NCBI GenBank assembly: GCA_963663245.1
Contig: OY760143.1
Span: 2,418,001 to 2,482,000 of the forward strand
Reading direction: 5' to 3'
DNA length: 64,000 nucleotides
Source: JAFGVL01 sp963663245
GTDB taxonomy: Bacteria; Bacteroidota; Bacteroidia; Bacteroidales; Paludibacteraceae
Shown here: one piece after another, positions 30,996 through 39,419 of the stretch
How positions within the stretch are numbered: position 1 is the first letter of the stretch
Layout of the letters: every line of letters starts with the position of its first letter
Position numbers and translations under genes: made by a program
The notes under the pieces: generated by a model
Database searches by the model: none
Seen by the model: only the letters and a program-made list of their open reading frames with translations
Told to the model about the DNA's origin: nothing

Positions 30996-32258
30996 TTATT
31001 TTGTGAATTTTTTTACTATTATGCTAGCATTATGTCCACCAAAACCAAATGTATTCGATAGTACTGCGTTTACAACACGTTTTTGAGATTTATTAAAAGT
31101 GAAATTTAGTTTCGGATTAATTGCCTCATCTACATCACCTTCTTCATGATTAATAGTTGGTGGCACTATATCATTAGTTAAAGCCATAATTGAAGCAATA
31201 GCTTCAATAGCTCCAGCAGCTCCTAGCAAGTGACCTGTCATAGACTTCGTCGAACTGATATTCAATTTGAATGCATGCTCTCCAAATACATCTACAATTG
31301 CTTTTGGTTCTGAAATATCTCCTACTGGAGTAGATGTTCCATGCACATTGATATAATCAATATCTTCAGGCTTCATCTCTGCATCTTTCAATGCTCTTTC
31401 CATTACTAACTTCGCTCCAAGTCCTTCTGGATGAGTTGCCGTTAAATGATATGCATCAGCAGACATTCCTCCTCCAGCTACTTCACAAAGTATATTTGCT
31501 CCACGGGCTAGTGCATGATCTAATTCTTCTAATACTAAGCAAGCACTTCCTTCACCCATAACAAATCCATCACGACTTTTACTAAACGGACGAGATGCTT
31601 TTTTAGGCTCATCATTACGAGTAGAAATCGCTGTCAATGCATTAAAACCACCAACTCCTCCTGGAGTTATAGCTGCCTCAGCACCACCAGCTACAATCAT
31701 ATTTGCTTTCCCTAAACGAATAAGGTTAAATGAATCTATAAGGGCGTGTGTTGAAGATGCACATGCTGAAGTAATACTGTAATTTGGACCACGAAAACCG
31801 TATTCAATTGAAATCTGTCCTGCAGCAATATCCGATATCATTTTTGGGATGAAAAACGGATTAAATTTTGGGCCAATTTCCTTGTTTCCATAGTAGTAAG
31901 AAATCTCCTTTTCGAAAGTGCCGATACCGCCAATTCCGGCAGAAACAATCACTCCAACTTCATCTTTATCTACTTTGTCTAAATCAACTCCACAATTCTC
32001 TATAGCCTCCTTAGCAGCTACCATAGCATATTGAGCATACAAGTCCATTTTACGGGCTTCTTTTCGATCAAAATATTGCAATGGATCGAAATCTTTCACT
32101 TCACAAGCAAACTTTGTTTTGAAAAGCGAGGCATCGAAATGAGTAATAGGTGCGGCCCCACTTACCCCCTTAACAAGATTATCCCATAAAGCAGGAACAT
32201 CCTTACCAAGCGGGGAAATGGCTCCCATACCTGTTACTACTACTCTTTTTAATTCCAT
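30996..32258 (-). CDS. fabF: 3-oxoacyl-[acyl-carrier-protein] synthase II
   Basis: Condensing enzyme of fatty acid elongation, working on acyl-ACP. It is 420 residues with the Cys-His-His triad: C166 in SITSACASSTHAL, the first His in NVHGTSTPVGD and the second in KSMTGHLLGAAGA. N-terminal RVVVTGMGAISPLG and C-terminal SNTFGFGGHNASI are standard. It sits 31 nt after acpP and 1 nt before rnc, the usual Bacteroidota acpP-fabF-rnc order. Confidence 0.97.
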   Translation of the reverse strand: MELKRVVVTGMGAISPLGKDVPALWDNLVKGVSGAAPITHFDASLFKTKFACEVKDFDPLQYFDRKEARKMDLYAQYAMVAAKEAIENCGVDLDKVDKDEVGVIVSAGIGGIGTFEKEISYYYGNKEIGPKFNPFFIPKMISDIAAGQISIEYGFRGPNYSITSACASSTHALIDSFNLIRLGKANMIVAGGAEAAITPGGVGGFNALTAISTRNDEPKKASRPFSKSRDGFVMGEGSACLVLEELDHALARGANILCEVAGGGMSADAYHLTATHPEGLGAKLVMERALKDAEMKPEDIDYINVHGTSTPVGDISEPKAIVDVFGEHAFKLNISSTKSMTGHLLGAAGAIEAIASIMALTNDIVPPTINHEEGDVDEAINPKLNFTFNKSQKRVVNAVLSNTFGFGGHNASIIVKKFTK

Positions 32259-32289
32259 ATAAGAATATAAAGAAGTTTTGTTCTTTTAA

Positions 32290-32526
32290 TTATTTTGTAA
32301 CTGCTTCAATATGAGAAACAGCCTCTCCCACTGTAGAGATTTTTTCAGCTTGATCGTCTGGAATAGAAATACTAAATTCTTTCTCAAATTCCATAATTAA
32401 TTCCACAGTATCAAGTGAATCTGCTCCTAAATCATTAGTAAAGCTAGCTTGAGTAGTAACTTCTGATTCTTCTACTCCTAATTTGTCAACAATAATAGCT
32501 TTTACTTTTGATGCAACGTCTGACAT
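32290..32526 (-). CDS. acpP: acyl carrier protein
   Basis: A 78-residue acidic carrier of fatty acid synthesis. The phosphopantetheine attachment serine is S37 in LGADSLDTVEL. First gene of acpP-fabF-rnc and divergent from purN. A minus-strand TTCCTTTG at 32573-32580 is one mismatch from the -7 consensus and is the best promoter candidate. Confidence 0.97.
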   Translation of the reverse strand: MSDVASKVKAIIVDKLGVEESEVTTQASFTNDLGADSLDTVELIMEFEKEFSISIPDDQAEKISTVGEAVSHIEAVTK

Positions 32527-32674
32527 AACTTTTAATTTTTAGTTAATAAAATATTATTTTAAATTTGCGCTGCAAAGGAATAAATTATTCTCGATAAAAA
32601 ATAATTTTTTAACGATAAAAACACAACTATAGTTTATATTTTATCAACATCAAGCATCTAAAAACACACAAGGA

Positions 32675-33256
32675 ATGACTAAGAACATTGCCATATTTGC
32701 CTCAGGTTCAGGAACAAATGCAGAAGCTATAATACAACATTTCACCTCTAACGACTCTGTTAATATCATGTTGATATTGTCAAACAAACCTGACGCCTAT
32801 ATTCACCAAAGAGCTAAAAAACTAAATATACCTTCAATAAGCTTTACTAAAACTGAATTAAGTAAGACTGCTGATGTATTAAATATTTTACAGAATAACA
32901 AAATTGATTTTATTATTCTGGCCGGCTTCTTGTTAAAAGTTCCTGCGAATTTAATTACCGCATTTCCCAACCGAATTGTCAATATTCATCCTGCTTTATT
33001 ACCAAAATATGGAGGGAAAGGGATGTATGGTAGTCATGTACATGAAGCAATAGTTGCCAATAAAGAAAAGGAAAGTGGCATAACAATACACTATGTGAAC
33101 GAAAACTACGATGAAGGAAATATTATTTTCCAGGCGAAATGCGAAATCCTAGCAACAGACACAGCCAAAGATGTAGCTGAAAAAATTCATCAGCTTGAAC
33201 ACAAGCATTTCCCAATTGTTATAGAGGATGTTTTAAATTCTTTATCTGAAAAATAA
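32675..33256 (+). CDS. purN: phosphoribosylglycinamide formyltransferase
   Basis: Transfers a formyl group from 10-formyl-THF to GAR in purine synthesis. It is 193 residues, the family length. Seen: phosphate-binding ASGSGTNAEAI at 9-19, the catalytic Asn and His in NIHPALLP (N104, H106), and the catalytic Asp in ENYDEGNIIFQA near 142. It is divergent from acpP, an arrangement common in Bacteroidota, and precedes the OmpA-family gene by 25 nt. Confidence 0.95.
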   Translation: MTKNIAIFASGSGTNAEAIIQHFTSNDSVNIMLILSNKPDAYIHQRAKKLNIPSISFTKTELSKTADVLNILQNNKIDFIILAGFLLKVPANLITAFPNRIVNIHPALLPKYGGKGMYGSHVHEAIVANKEKESGITIHYVNENYDEGNIIFQAKCEILATDTAKDVAEKIHQLEHKHFPIVIEDVLNSLSEK

Positions 33257-33281
33257 ATAATTATTACCACTTAAATATACT

Positions 33282-34559
33282 ATGAAAACAAGACTAACAA
33301 ACCTACTAATTGCGTTAACATTATTTTTCGCAGGAGCATTTTCACAAGAAGAGACACCAGAACAACAATCCTTTAACGTTCTTTCAATTCCTAATGGAGC
33401 CTATGTATTAAAAGCACCTCCAACCTATAACTCAAGCGCACAATCGGCCAACAAGATCTCTAAATGGAGTAAAGAAGCTATTATAGATGGTTCAAACTTA
33501 AAAGGATGGAGTAGCACTGAAGAGTACAGTGAACCAATGGAATTTGTCTTTGAACTTTCAGAGGAATGTCTAATTGAAAAATTTGGCTTTAATAATGAGT
33601 GTGAAAAAAATTATCCAGGCATTTGTGCCAAAAAAATTAAAGTTGAAATATCAACTTCTAGTCCAGTTGACAACTATAAAACAGTGTTATCTGAAAAATT
33701 AGATGAATTCGCCCCTACAAAATACTTTGAGATTGAGCCTACTGAAGCTCGCTGGATAAAAGTTACTATTTTATCCAATCATGGATACAAAAAATTCACT
33801 GAACTTATGGAAATTGAAGCATGGGGTAAATATATTGTTGATGACATTAAATCTATTAACCTTACAGGAGACTGGAGCTCTACTTGGGGAACTGTTTCTA
33901 TTCGTCAGAAAGGATCTTCAATAAAAGGTTGCTATGCATACCGTAATGGCATTATTAAAAACGCAGGTATGGATAGACGTATTCTAAATTTCACTTGGGT
34001 AGAAGAAGAAGGTAAGCGACCATTAGGGAAAGCAATTCTTGTCGTAAATGAAGAAGGCACACGCTTAAATGGAATATGGTGCTATGGCGAGGATTTGAGT
34101 GAATACGGCACATGGGTATTTAAACGCAAAGGAGAAAAACCAACACGATGTTATCAAAAGCCAGAAGTGAAGAAAGACACCGTAAAACAAAATCAACTGA
34201 AAGAGGAAATTGAAGCAAAAGGAAAATTAACTGTATATGGCATTAACTTCGAAACTAACTCTGCGAACATAAAACCAGAATCGTTTACTACCTTAGATGA
34301 AATTTTTGACATGTTGAATGATAACAAAGGCATGCAGTTAAATATTAATGGACATACTGATAGTCAAGGTTCAGCTGAATACAATAAAAGCTTATCTACT
34401 AAACGTGCTGAAAGTGTAAAAATATACTTAGTAACAAAAGGAGTTGAAAATGAACGACTAGAAGCATTTGGCATGGGAGAAGAAATTCCTATCGCTGATA
34501 ATGAAACTCAGCTAGGAAGAGCCGCTAATAGAAGAGTAGAATTAATTTTAAAAAGATAA
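33282..34559 (+). CDS. OmpA-family protein with a discoidin-like N-terminal domain
   Basis: A 425-residue exported protein. The signal peptide ends near FAGAFSQ. Residues about 60-190 resemble an F5/8 type C (discoidin) fold: SKWSKEAIIDGSNLKGWSS, then FELSEECLIEKFGF and RWIKVTILSN ... MEIEAWGKY. A beta-rich middle part follows (about 195-300). Residues about 310-425 are an OmpA C-terminal peptidoglycan-binding domain with INFETNSANIKPES and NGHTDSQGSAEYNKSLSTKR. It is probably a periplasmic or outer-membrane protein tied to peptidoglycan. Ligand unknown. It may be read through from purN. Confidence 0.83.
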   Translation: MKTRLTNLLIALTLFFAGAFSQEETPEQQSFNVLSIPNGAYVLKAPPTYNSSAQSANKISKWSKEAIIDGSNLKGWSSTEEYSEPMEFVFELSEECLIEKFGFNNECEKNYPGICAKKIKVEISTSSPVDNYKTVLSEKLDEFAPTKYFEIEPTEARWIKVTILSNHGYKKFTELMEIEAWGKYIVDDIKSINLTGDWSSTWGTVSIRQKGSSIKGCYAYRNGIIKNAGMDRRILNFTWVEEEGKRPLGKAILVVNEEGTRLNGIWCYGEDLSEYGTWVFKRKGEKPTRCYQKPEVKKDTVKQNQLKEEIEAKGKLTVYGINFETNSANIKPESFTTLDEIFDMLNDNKGMQLNINGHTDSQGSAEYNKSLSTKRAESVKIYLVTKGVENERLEAFGMGEEIPIADNETQLGRAANRRVELILKR

Positions 34560-34660
34560 AAAAATACAACTATAATAAATATCTAATTTGATGTTTTATA
34601 ACAGCATTTATACTATTAAAGTTTAACTAAAATTTAACGCTTCTCAATTAAAAATGCATT

Positions 34661-34668
34661 TAGATTTG
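34661..34668 (+). promoter_or_regulatory. -7 promoter box of the small secreted protein gene
   Basis: TAGATTTG matches TAnnTTTG and lies 26 nt before the ATG at 34695. Confidence 0.65.
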
Positions 34669-34694
34669 GTTTGTAAACTTTAATAAATTAAATC

Positions 34695-35024
34695 ATGAAA
34701 AAAACCGTTTTCTCATTCGTTTTATTTTTCTTATTTACAGCGACTTATGCAATCACAAATCAAGTAAATGAGGAGGAAATTCCTGAAGCTATTAACAAAA
34801 CATTAGAGGAAAAATTCTCTAATTATTATGTAGTGGATTTTCAATTAATTAAAAACAAAACTGTTACCCTTTATCAGCTTGAACTTGAATCTCCAGAGAA
34901 CGTACTAGAAGTGCTTATTGACTTAAAAGGGAATGTCATTAAAAAAGAAGAAAAAACTGAAACGAAACCCCCAGAAAAAACTGAAACAGAGAATGATGTG
35001 GAAACTGATAACGATGTAGAGTAG
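34695..35024 (+). CDS. small secreted PepSY-like protein
   Basis: A 109-residue protein with a signal peptide of about 19 residues (ending ATYA). The middle part (VNEEEIPEAINKTLEEKFSN, YQLELE and VLIDLKGNVIKKE) resembles the PepSY-like domain of Bacteroidota periplasmic proteins, where a short helix is followed by an antiparallel sheet. The tail is an acidic and lysine-rich low-complexity stretch with repeated TETE and NDVE units. Function unknown. It has its own promoter and terminator. Confidence 0.7.
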   Translation: MKKTVFSFVLFFLFTATYAITNQVNEEEIPEAINKTLEEKFSNYYVVDFQLIKNKTVTLYQLELESPENVLEVLIDLKGNVIKKEEKTETKPPEKTETENDVETDNDVE

Positions 35025-35047
35025 TAAAACACTCTTTATTTTAGAAT

Positions 35048-35079
35048 AAAAACGCAAGCCATAATGGTTTGCGTTTTTT
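35048..35079 (+). terminator. intrinsic terminator
   Basis: Arms AAAAACGCAAGCC and GGTTTGCGTTTTTT pair through 13 bp (one G-U) around an ATAAT loop, followed by a T run. Ends the unit of the small secreted protein. Confidence 0.85.
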
Positions 35080-35233
35080 GTTAAACCTAACACATGACAA
35101 TTACCTCGCTTTTTCTTATTTACATCACAGCTTGTGATCGGAACAAGACAAAAAAACACTGCTCTATATCTGCCAAGACATAATTTGTGTTTTGCTAGTA
35201 AGTGGAACAAAAGAAGCCTTACAACAAGTGAAT

Positions 35234-35272
35234 GCTGAAGAAAATTAGCCAACTTCACTAATTTTCTTCAGC
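35234..35272. repeat. inverted repeat at the 3' end of the Crp/Fnr gene
   Basis: Arms of 15 nt (35234-35248 and 35258-35272) are perfect complements with a 9-nt loop. The repeat covers the last codons and stop of the regulator. There is no T run after it, so it may stabilise the mRNA 3' end rather than terminate. Confidence 0.65.
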
Positions 35273-35934
35273 AAAGGCATATCTAATATTTCTACATCCC
35301 TACCATTAATCTTAATAATGCTTTCTTTAGCAAACTCAGAAAGCAAACGCACCGTATTCTCTTCTGAAATAGCTGCCATTTCGCCAATCTCTTTACGAGA
35401 CAACTTAAGATGAAACTCTTGACTATCATACATTTTTGAAAGATAAATCAAGTTTTCCGCTATTCGTCCACGAATTTGTTTTTGATTAAGTGAAATTATT
35501 TTTGACAAAATGCTAGTTACCGACTTACCAAAGGCTTGATTCAAACATAACAATAAATCATGGTTATCTACATACATTTTTTTCACTAAATCTAATTCAA
35601 TAAAACACACCTGACAATCTTCTATCGCAGCAACAGAATAAGAATATTTTGGAGAGTCAAAAAATGAAAGTAATCCGATATAAGCAGGAGGCTTTAAAAG
35701 ATACAAAGTGATATTTTTATTATTCAAGCCTTCTATAAACATCTTTGCAAATCCCTTTACTAAAAACATGGCATGCGTAACTTCAGTACCCTGTTTACAG
35801 ATAATATCATGCTTCTTAAAATGTGCATGCAAGTGATTTACTTTTGCCCTTTCTCCTTGTGTTTTACACAAAACCTCGTGTATATCACACTTTAAAAGAC
35901 AGTCATCACATTTTGTATTCTTTGTAAACCGCAT
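35245..35934 (-). CDS. Crp/Fnr-family regulator with N-terminal cysteine cluster
   Basis: A 229-residue transcription factor: a cyclic-nucleotide-binding-type sensor domain at about 30-150 and a winged-helix domain at about 160-225, with the recognition region RKEIGEMAAISEENTVRLLSE. Before the sensor domain are four cysteines, C9, C12, C16 and C23 (spacing CxxCxxxCx6C), reminiscent of the iron-sulphur ligands of FNR though the spacing differs; further cysteines lie near 46, 107 and 110. It could sense oxygen or redox state, but this is inference. It is divergent from the symporter unit and probably regulates it. Its promoter box is at 35961-35968. Confidence 0.85.
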   Translation of the reverse strand: MRFTKNTKCDDCLLKCDIHEVLCKTQGERAKVNHLHAHFKKHDIICKQGTEVTHAMFLVKGFAKMFIEGLNNKNITLYLLKPPAYIGLLSFFDSPKYSYSVAAIEDCQVCFIELDLVKKMYVDNHDLLLCLNQAFGKSVTSILSKIISLNQKQIRGRIAENLIYLSKMYDSQEFHLKLSRKEIGEMAAISEENTVRLLSEFAKESIIKINGRDVEILDMPLLKKISEVG

Positions 35935-35960
35935 ATTAATATATTAAAATAGTGTAAGTA

Positions 35961-35968
35961 CAAAACTA
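35961..35968 (-). promoter_or_regulatory. -7 promoter box of the Crp/Fnr gene
   Basis: TAGTTTTG on the minus strand, 26 nt before the ATG at 35934. Confidence 0.6.
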
Positions 35969-35971
35969 ATA

Positions 35972-36008
35972 AAAAGTTGTTCTATATCAATGTTATATTT
36001 CAACTTTT
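35972..36008. promoter_or_regulatory. candidate operator between divergent promoters
   Basis: Arms AAAAGTTG (35972-35979) and CAACTTTT (36001-36008) are perfect complements 21 nt apart. The site lies just upstream of the regulator's -7 box and 30 nt before the symporter unit's -7 box, so one bound factor could affect both promoters. Confidence 0.4.
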
Positions 36009-36037
36009 AAGATAATCCAGTATTATATAATTAAGCT

Positions 36038-36045
36038 TACTTTTG
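36038..36045 (+). promoter_or_regulatory. -7 promoter box of the symporter unit
   Basis: TACTTTTG matches TAnnTTTG, 43 nt before the TTG start at 36089. Confidence 0.6.
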
Positions 36046-36076
36046 AAAACTAAAAAAATAATCATCATTTAATAAA

Positions 36077-36084
36077 AAGGAGGT
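36077..36084 (+). promoter_or_regulatory. strong Shine-Dalgarno that fixes a TTG start
   Basis: AAGGAGGT pairs fully with the 16S 3' end and lies 4 nt before TTG 36089. Strong Shine-Dalgarno sequences are uncommon in Bacteroidota, and here it probably compensates for the weak start codon. Confidence 0.75.
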
Positions 36085-36088
36085 CACA

Positions 36089-36865
36089 TTGGGAACAACG
36101 AACAACGATTACAACTTTAGTTTGTTTAAGCCTGCTACCGAGTACGGTAAAAAAAACAGGAATCTTATACTCACTTTGGTAACTATTTGGGCTGTAGCCA
36201 TTTTCGGATTTCAAGCTTTACTACTAATATTTGAAAAACCTACGCCAGAAAAGTCGTTAGTAACTTTTGAATCCGTATGGGAAAATGTAAAAACTGGAAA
36301 AGCTACGATTAAAGAAAAACAAGACTTGGTTACTTCTTTAGTTCTTACCACAGGGAAAATGTCGCTTAAACCACAGGCAGATTCACTTGTAAACAAAGCC
36401 TTAACATATTATGTAAATAGCATGTTAAGTGAAACTGAGCAAGTTGCACTATCTAATCAATTAGTACTTTTGGCAGACACCAAAGAAAAACTTACTACAG
36501 CAGTTGATGAAGAATATATAGCGCTTCAAGCTGACCTGATAACAATTAAAGCCGCAATTAATACTATTGCAAATGAGAAAACAGGGATTGAACCTACTAA
36601 TAATAAGGCTATTATTCTTCCTTATAACTTATATGCTGAAAATAACGAATTAAGTAAAGAGGAAATGGAAGCTTTACCTGTAACAATGAAATTGTACTTA
36701 ACGCATAATCAATCATTCCTAACAGACACCACTTTTCTTGGTTTCCCATTTCACTATTTCTACTCAGCAGAATTCTTATTGATTCTGTTTGTATTGCTTT
36801 GTCTGGTTTACAGCATAAAAATCACACAACTACAGAGGAAATATAATATTAAAGAGGAAGAATAA
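36089..36865 (+). CDS. DUF4212-like symporter small subunit with a long insertion
   Basis: A 258-residue protein with two membrane spans, about 25-48 and 227-245, directly before a sodium:solute symporter gene. The segment around the first span (NLILTLVTIWAVAIFGFQAL) and the end (LVYSIKITQLQRKYNIKEE) resemble the two halves of DUF4212, a roughly 90-residue two-span protein encoded next to such symporters. Here the halves are separated by about 170 mostly helical residues outside the membrane. The start is TTG, supported by a very strong Shine-Dalgarno. It would be an accessory subunit of the symporter; what the insert does is unknown. The family match is from memory and moderate. Confidence 0.65.
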   Translation: MGTTNNDYNFSLFKPATEYGKKNRNLILTLVTIWAVAIFGFQALLLIFEKPTPEKSLVTFESVWENVKTGKATIKEKQDLVTSLVLTTGKMSLKPQADSLVNKALTYYVNSMLSETEQVALSNQLVLLADTKEKLTTAVDEEYIALQADLITIKAAINTIANEKTGIEPTNNKAIILPYNLYAENNELSKEEMEALPVTMKLYLTHNQSFLTDTTFLGFPFHYFYSAEFLLILFVLLCLVYSIKITQLQRKYNIKEEE

Positions 36866-36889
36866 ATTAAATAAGACAAAGATATAAAT

Positions 36890-38566
36890 ATGAAAAAGAT
36901 ATTATTAACATCAAGTATATTTGGAATTCCTGCTTTAACATTTGCAGGAAACCTAACCCAGCTAGAAGGTAGCTTCAAAGTTGGACCAGCGATAATTCTT
37001 ATCACTATTCTGATAACCTTTATAATGGTTGGGTTCTTTTCACAAGCAAAAGACACCACTGACTTTTTTGCTGCAGGAAGAAAAATCTCAAACGTAAGTT
37101 CAGGGATGGCCATTGCTGCCAACTGGATGAGTGCCGCATCCTTCTTAGGGATGGCTGCCATGATGTATGGAACTGGATATCACGGTTTATCTTATGTCGT
37201 AGGATGGACTGGAGGTTATGTTTTATTGCTAATCCTAATGGCTGGTCAAATTCGTAAATATGGTAAGTTTACCGCTCCCGATTTTATTGGTGACCGATTT
37301 TATTCTCAAGGACTAAGAGCCACAAGTGCTATATTTACCATATTTATTTCTTTTGCTTATATGGTAGGACAATTTGGTGGAGTAGGACTAATGTTCAAAT
37401 GGATTCTAGGTATTGATTATGCATGGGCAGTACTAATTGGTGCCTCAGTAGTAATTTTTTATACTATGATTTCAGGAATGATGGGTGTAACTAAAAATAT
37501 GGTAGTGCAATACACTATTATTATTATTGCCTTCATGATACCTACCTTTATGCTTACCTATAAATATGATTACTTCTGGCTATTACCTCAATTTGGTTAT
37601 GGGTCGGTAGTAACAGATATCGTTCAAGGAATTCCTGCTCCAAACATTGCAGATGGAGTTTCATTATTAAATGCTTATGGACATCATGTTTCAATTGTTC
37701 CGAGTCCAGAGTTTGCTATGCCATGGGATGCTTCAACAGGAAAATCTGCTTTCCAATGGATTGCCATTTGTTTCTCTTTAATGTTAGGAACAGCTGGTTT
37801 ACCACATGTATTATCCCGTTTCTATATTACTCCAACAATTAGAGATGCACGTTTATCTTGTGTTTGGGGACTATTCTTTATATGTATCCTTTATTGGTTC
37901 TCTCCTATCTATAGTGCATTTGGTAAGATTTTATCTTCTAATCCAGAAGTAGGAAACTTAGCTAAAGATGCTATTGTTGTATATACTGCACAATTAGGTG
38001 ATATTCCTCCATTAGTGGTAGGCTTTTTAGCCGCAGGTGGTGTATCTGCAGCTTTCTCTACTATCTCGGGATTATTAGTTGCGAGCTCAGGAGCTTTTGC
38101 ACATGATTTATATGCCAAAATTCTTAAACCTGACTGCACTCCTAAAAAACAGTTGTTAATGGCACGTATCGGAACAGTGGTTATTGGTATATCTGTAGGG
38201 ATTGTTGCTATGCTTAATTTAGGAATGATTGCTCAATTAGTTGCAGTGGCCTTCTCTATGGCTGCTTGTACTATTTTTCCTCTTTTCTTACTTGGAATAT
38301 GGTGGAGTGGTGCTAATAAGTCAGGAGCCATAGCAGGCATGACTACAGGGATTGTTATATCCTTATTCTCACTCACCTATTTTATTACAAGTAAAATGGG
38401 CATAGTGCTTCCAGGCACTGACTTTGTTGAGTTCTGGTTAAATGTATGGTATTTTGCATGGATAGGAGCTCCACTTTCAATCTTAGTGAATATTGTAGTT
38501 TCTAAATATACAGAACCTACTCCTATCGAAATCAAAAAATTCTTAATCGAAAAGGTACACACCTAA
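36890..38566 (+). CDS. sodium:solute symporter, ActP-like
   Basis: A 558-residue inner-membrane carrier of the SSS family with about 13 spans. The stretch TTDFFAAGRKISNVSSG followed by ANWMSAASFLGMAA near residues 60-90 is typical of the cation/acetate (ActP) branch, as is FTAPDFIGDRFYSQGLRA. It probably takes up a short-chain organic acid with Na+; acetate is the best guess, not proven by sequence. It follows the DUF4212-like gene by 24 nt and is followed by an attenuator-like hairpin. Confidence 0.88.
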   Translation: MKKILLTSSIFGIPALTFAGNLTQLEGSFKVGPAIILITILITFIMVGFFSQAKDTTDFFAAGRKISNVSSGMAIAANWMSAASFLGMAAMMYGTGYHGLSYVVGWTGGYVLLLILMAGQIRKYGKFTAPDFIGDRFYSQGLRATSAIFTIFISFAYMVGQFGGVGLMFKWILGIDYAWAVLIGASVVIFYTMISGMMGVTKNMVVQYTIIIIAFMIPTFMLTYKYDYFWLLPQFGYGSVVTDIVQGIPAPNIADGVSLLNAYGHHVSIVPSPEFAMPWDASTGKSAFQWIAICFSLMLGTAGLPHVLSRFYITPTIRDARLSCVWGLFFICILYWFSPIYSAFGKILSSNPEVGNLAKDAIVVYTAQLGDIPPLVVGFLAAGGVSAAFSTISGLLVASSGAFAHDLYAKILKPDCTPKKQLLMARIGTVVIGISVGIVAMLNLGMIAQLVAVAFSMAACTIFPLFLLGIWWSGANKSGAIAGMTTGIVISLFSLTYFITSKMGIVLPGTDFVEFWLNVWYFAWIGAPLSILVNIVVSKYTEPTPIEIKKFLIEKVHT

Positions 38567-38583
38567 TCTCCAATTCAAACTTT

Positions 38584-38620
38584 TAAAAGACAATCTTGAT
38601 AGTATCGAGATTGTCTTTTA
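38584..38620 (+). terminator. hairpin terminator or attenuator inside the symporter unit
   Basis: A 17-bp stem (one G-U) with a 3-nt AGT loop, from TAAAAGACAATCTTGAT to its complement, followed by TTTA and a T-rich stretch. No promoter box follows before the next two genes, so they probably depend on read-through. The 17 nt at 38594-38610 recur exactly at 38843-38859. Confidence 0.7.
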
Positions 38621-38636
38621 TTTTAAAAAATAAACC

Positions 38637-39407
38637 TTGGGAAAATTACTCACTATATATCCTCAAACAAAGAAAGTTTTAATTAGCATTCTTATTTTAG
38701 TTTGTTTAAGCTTCTTTGTTGCTTACTTATATTACAATAGCAAAAACAAATCAGAAGACCCTCGTGTTGTGCATACAAAAATGCAATTCAAAGAATACGA
38801 CAAATTAATGAAAAAAGGCAATTTTTCTGCAGCCTTACCTATTCTTGATAGTATCGAGACAACCTTACAATCAACACCAGGATACAGTGAATCATACGAA
38901 ATGGGTATTGTTTATAACGACAAAGCATCAGCTTGCTTAAGTATTGCTATCTACTCTATAAAAGATAGTCTTGAAAAAACTAACATGCTTAAAATTGCCC
39001 AACAACATATAGATTCAAGTATTGTTATATACACCAAATGGCTTAATATCAATAAAAATCTATCTAAAGAGAAACTCTTGATTAATATCACACCTTTCTT
39101 TCCAAAAGAAGACATAGCATTTAAGGGTAAAAACTATCAAAACATTTTGCAAAAAAGAGTAGATGATTTACTTTTGGCGCAGAAAGAATGTAGCAGAAGA
39201 TTATCTGTTAGTTATACTAACTTAGGAATTATTCAGCGACATTTATACAAGCAAGATAAAGCTTTAGCTAGTTATATAAAAGCAATTAAACTTTGGAAAG
39301 ATAACTATACAGCTCGTAATAATTTCAATGTCTTAATGGGCAATGAACCCGAAGACCGTTCTATTATTGATGAACTATTTCCACCCGAAAAAAATAAATT
39401 TAATTAA
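38637..39407 (+). CDS. membrane-anchored TPR-like protein
   Basis: A 256-residue protein with one N-terminal membrane span (about 12-32) and a helical domain outside the cytoplasm. Residues about 190-235 (SYTNLGIIQRHLYKQDKAL followed by ASYIKAIKLWKDNYTARNN) form a clear tetratricopeptide-like pair; the rest also looks helical. The start is TTG at 38637, since an in-frame stop precedes it by one codon and the next ATG would remove the span. No Shine-Dalgarno is visible. It lies between the symporter and the porin and may be a scaffold for them; function is not known. Confidence 0.65.
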   Translation: MGKLLTIYPQTKKVLISILILVCLSFFVAYLYYNSKNKSEDPRVVHTKMQFKEYDKLMKKGNFSAALPILDSIETTLQSTPGYSESYEMGIVYNDKASACLSIAIYSIKDSLEKTNMLKIAQQHIDSSIVIYTKWLNINKNLSKEKLLINITPFFPKEDIAFKGKNYQNILQKRVDDLLLAQKECSRRLSVSYTNLGIIQRHLYKQDKALASYIKAIKLWKDNYTARNNFNVLMGNEPEDRSIIDELFPPEKNKFN

Positions 39408-39419
39408 AAACTATCTAAT

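Noticed and set aside
35124..35138. ATCACAGCTTGTGAT as a Crp site
   Set aside because: The half-sites are in the opposite orientation and spacing to TGTGA-N6-TCACA, and no promoter is adjacent.
34923..35258. 111-codon antisense frame across the small secreted protein gene
   Set aside because: It covers a terminator and reads low-complexity complement (Phe-rich), with no family signature.
36808..37161. 117-codon minus-strand frame over the symporter start
   Set aside because: Shadow of a well-supported gene; no motif and no promoter.
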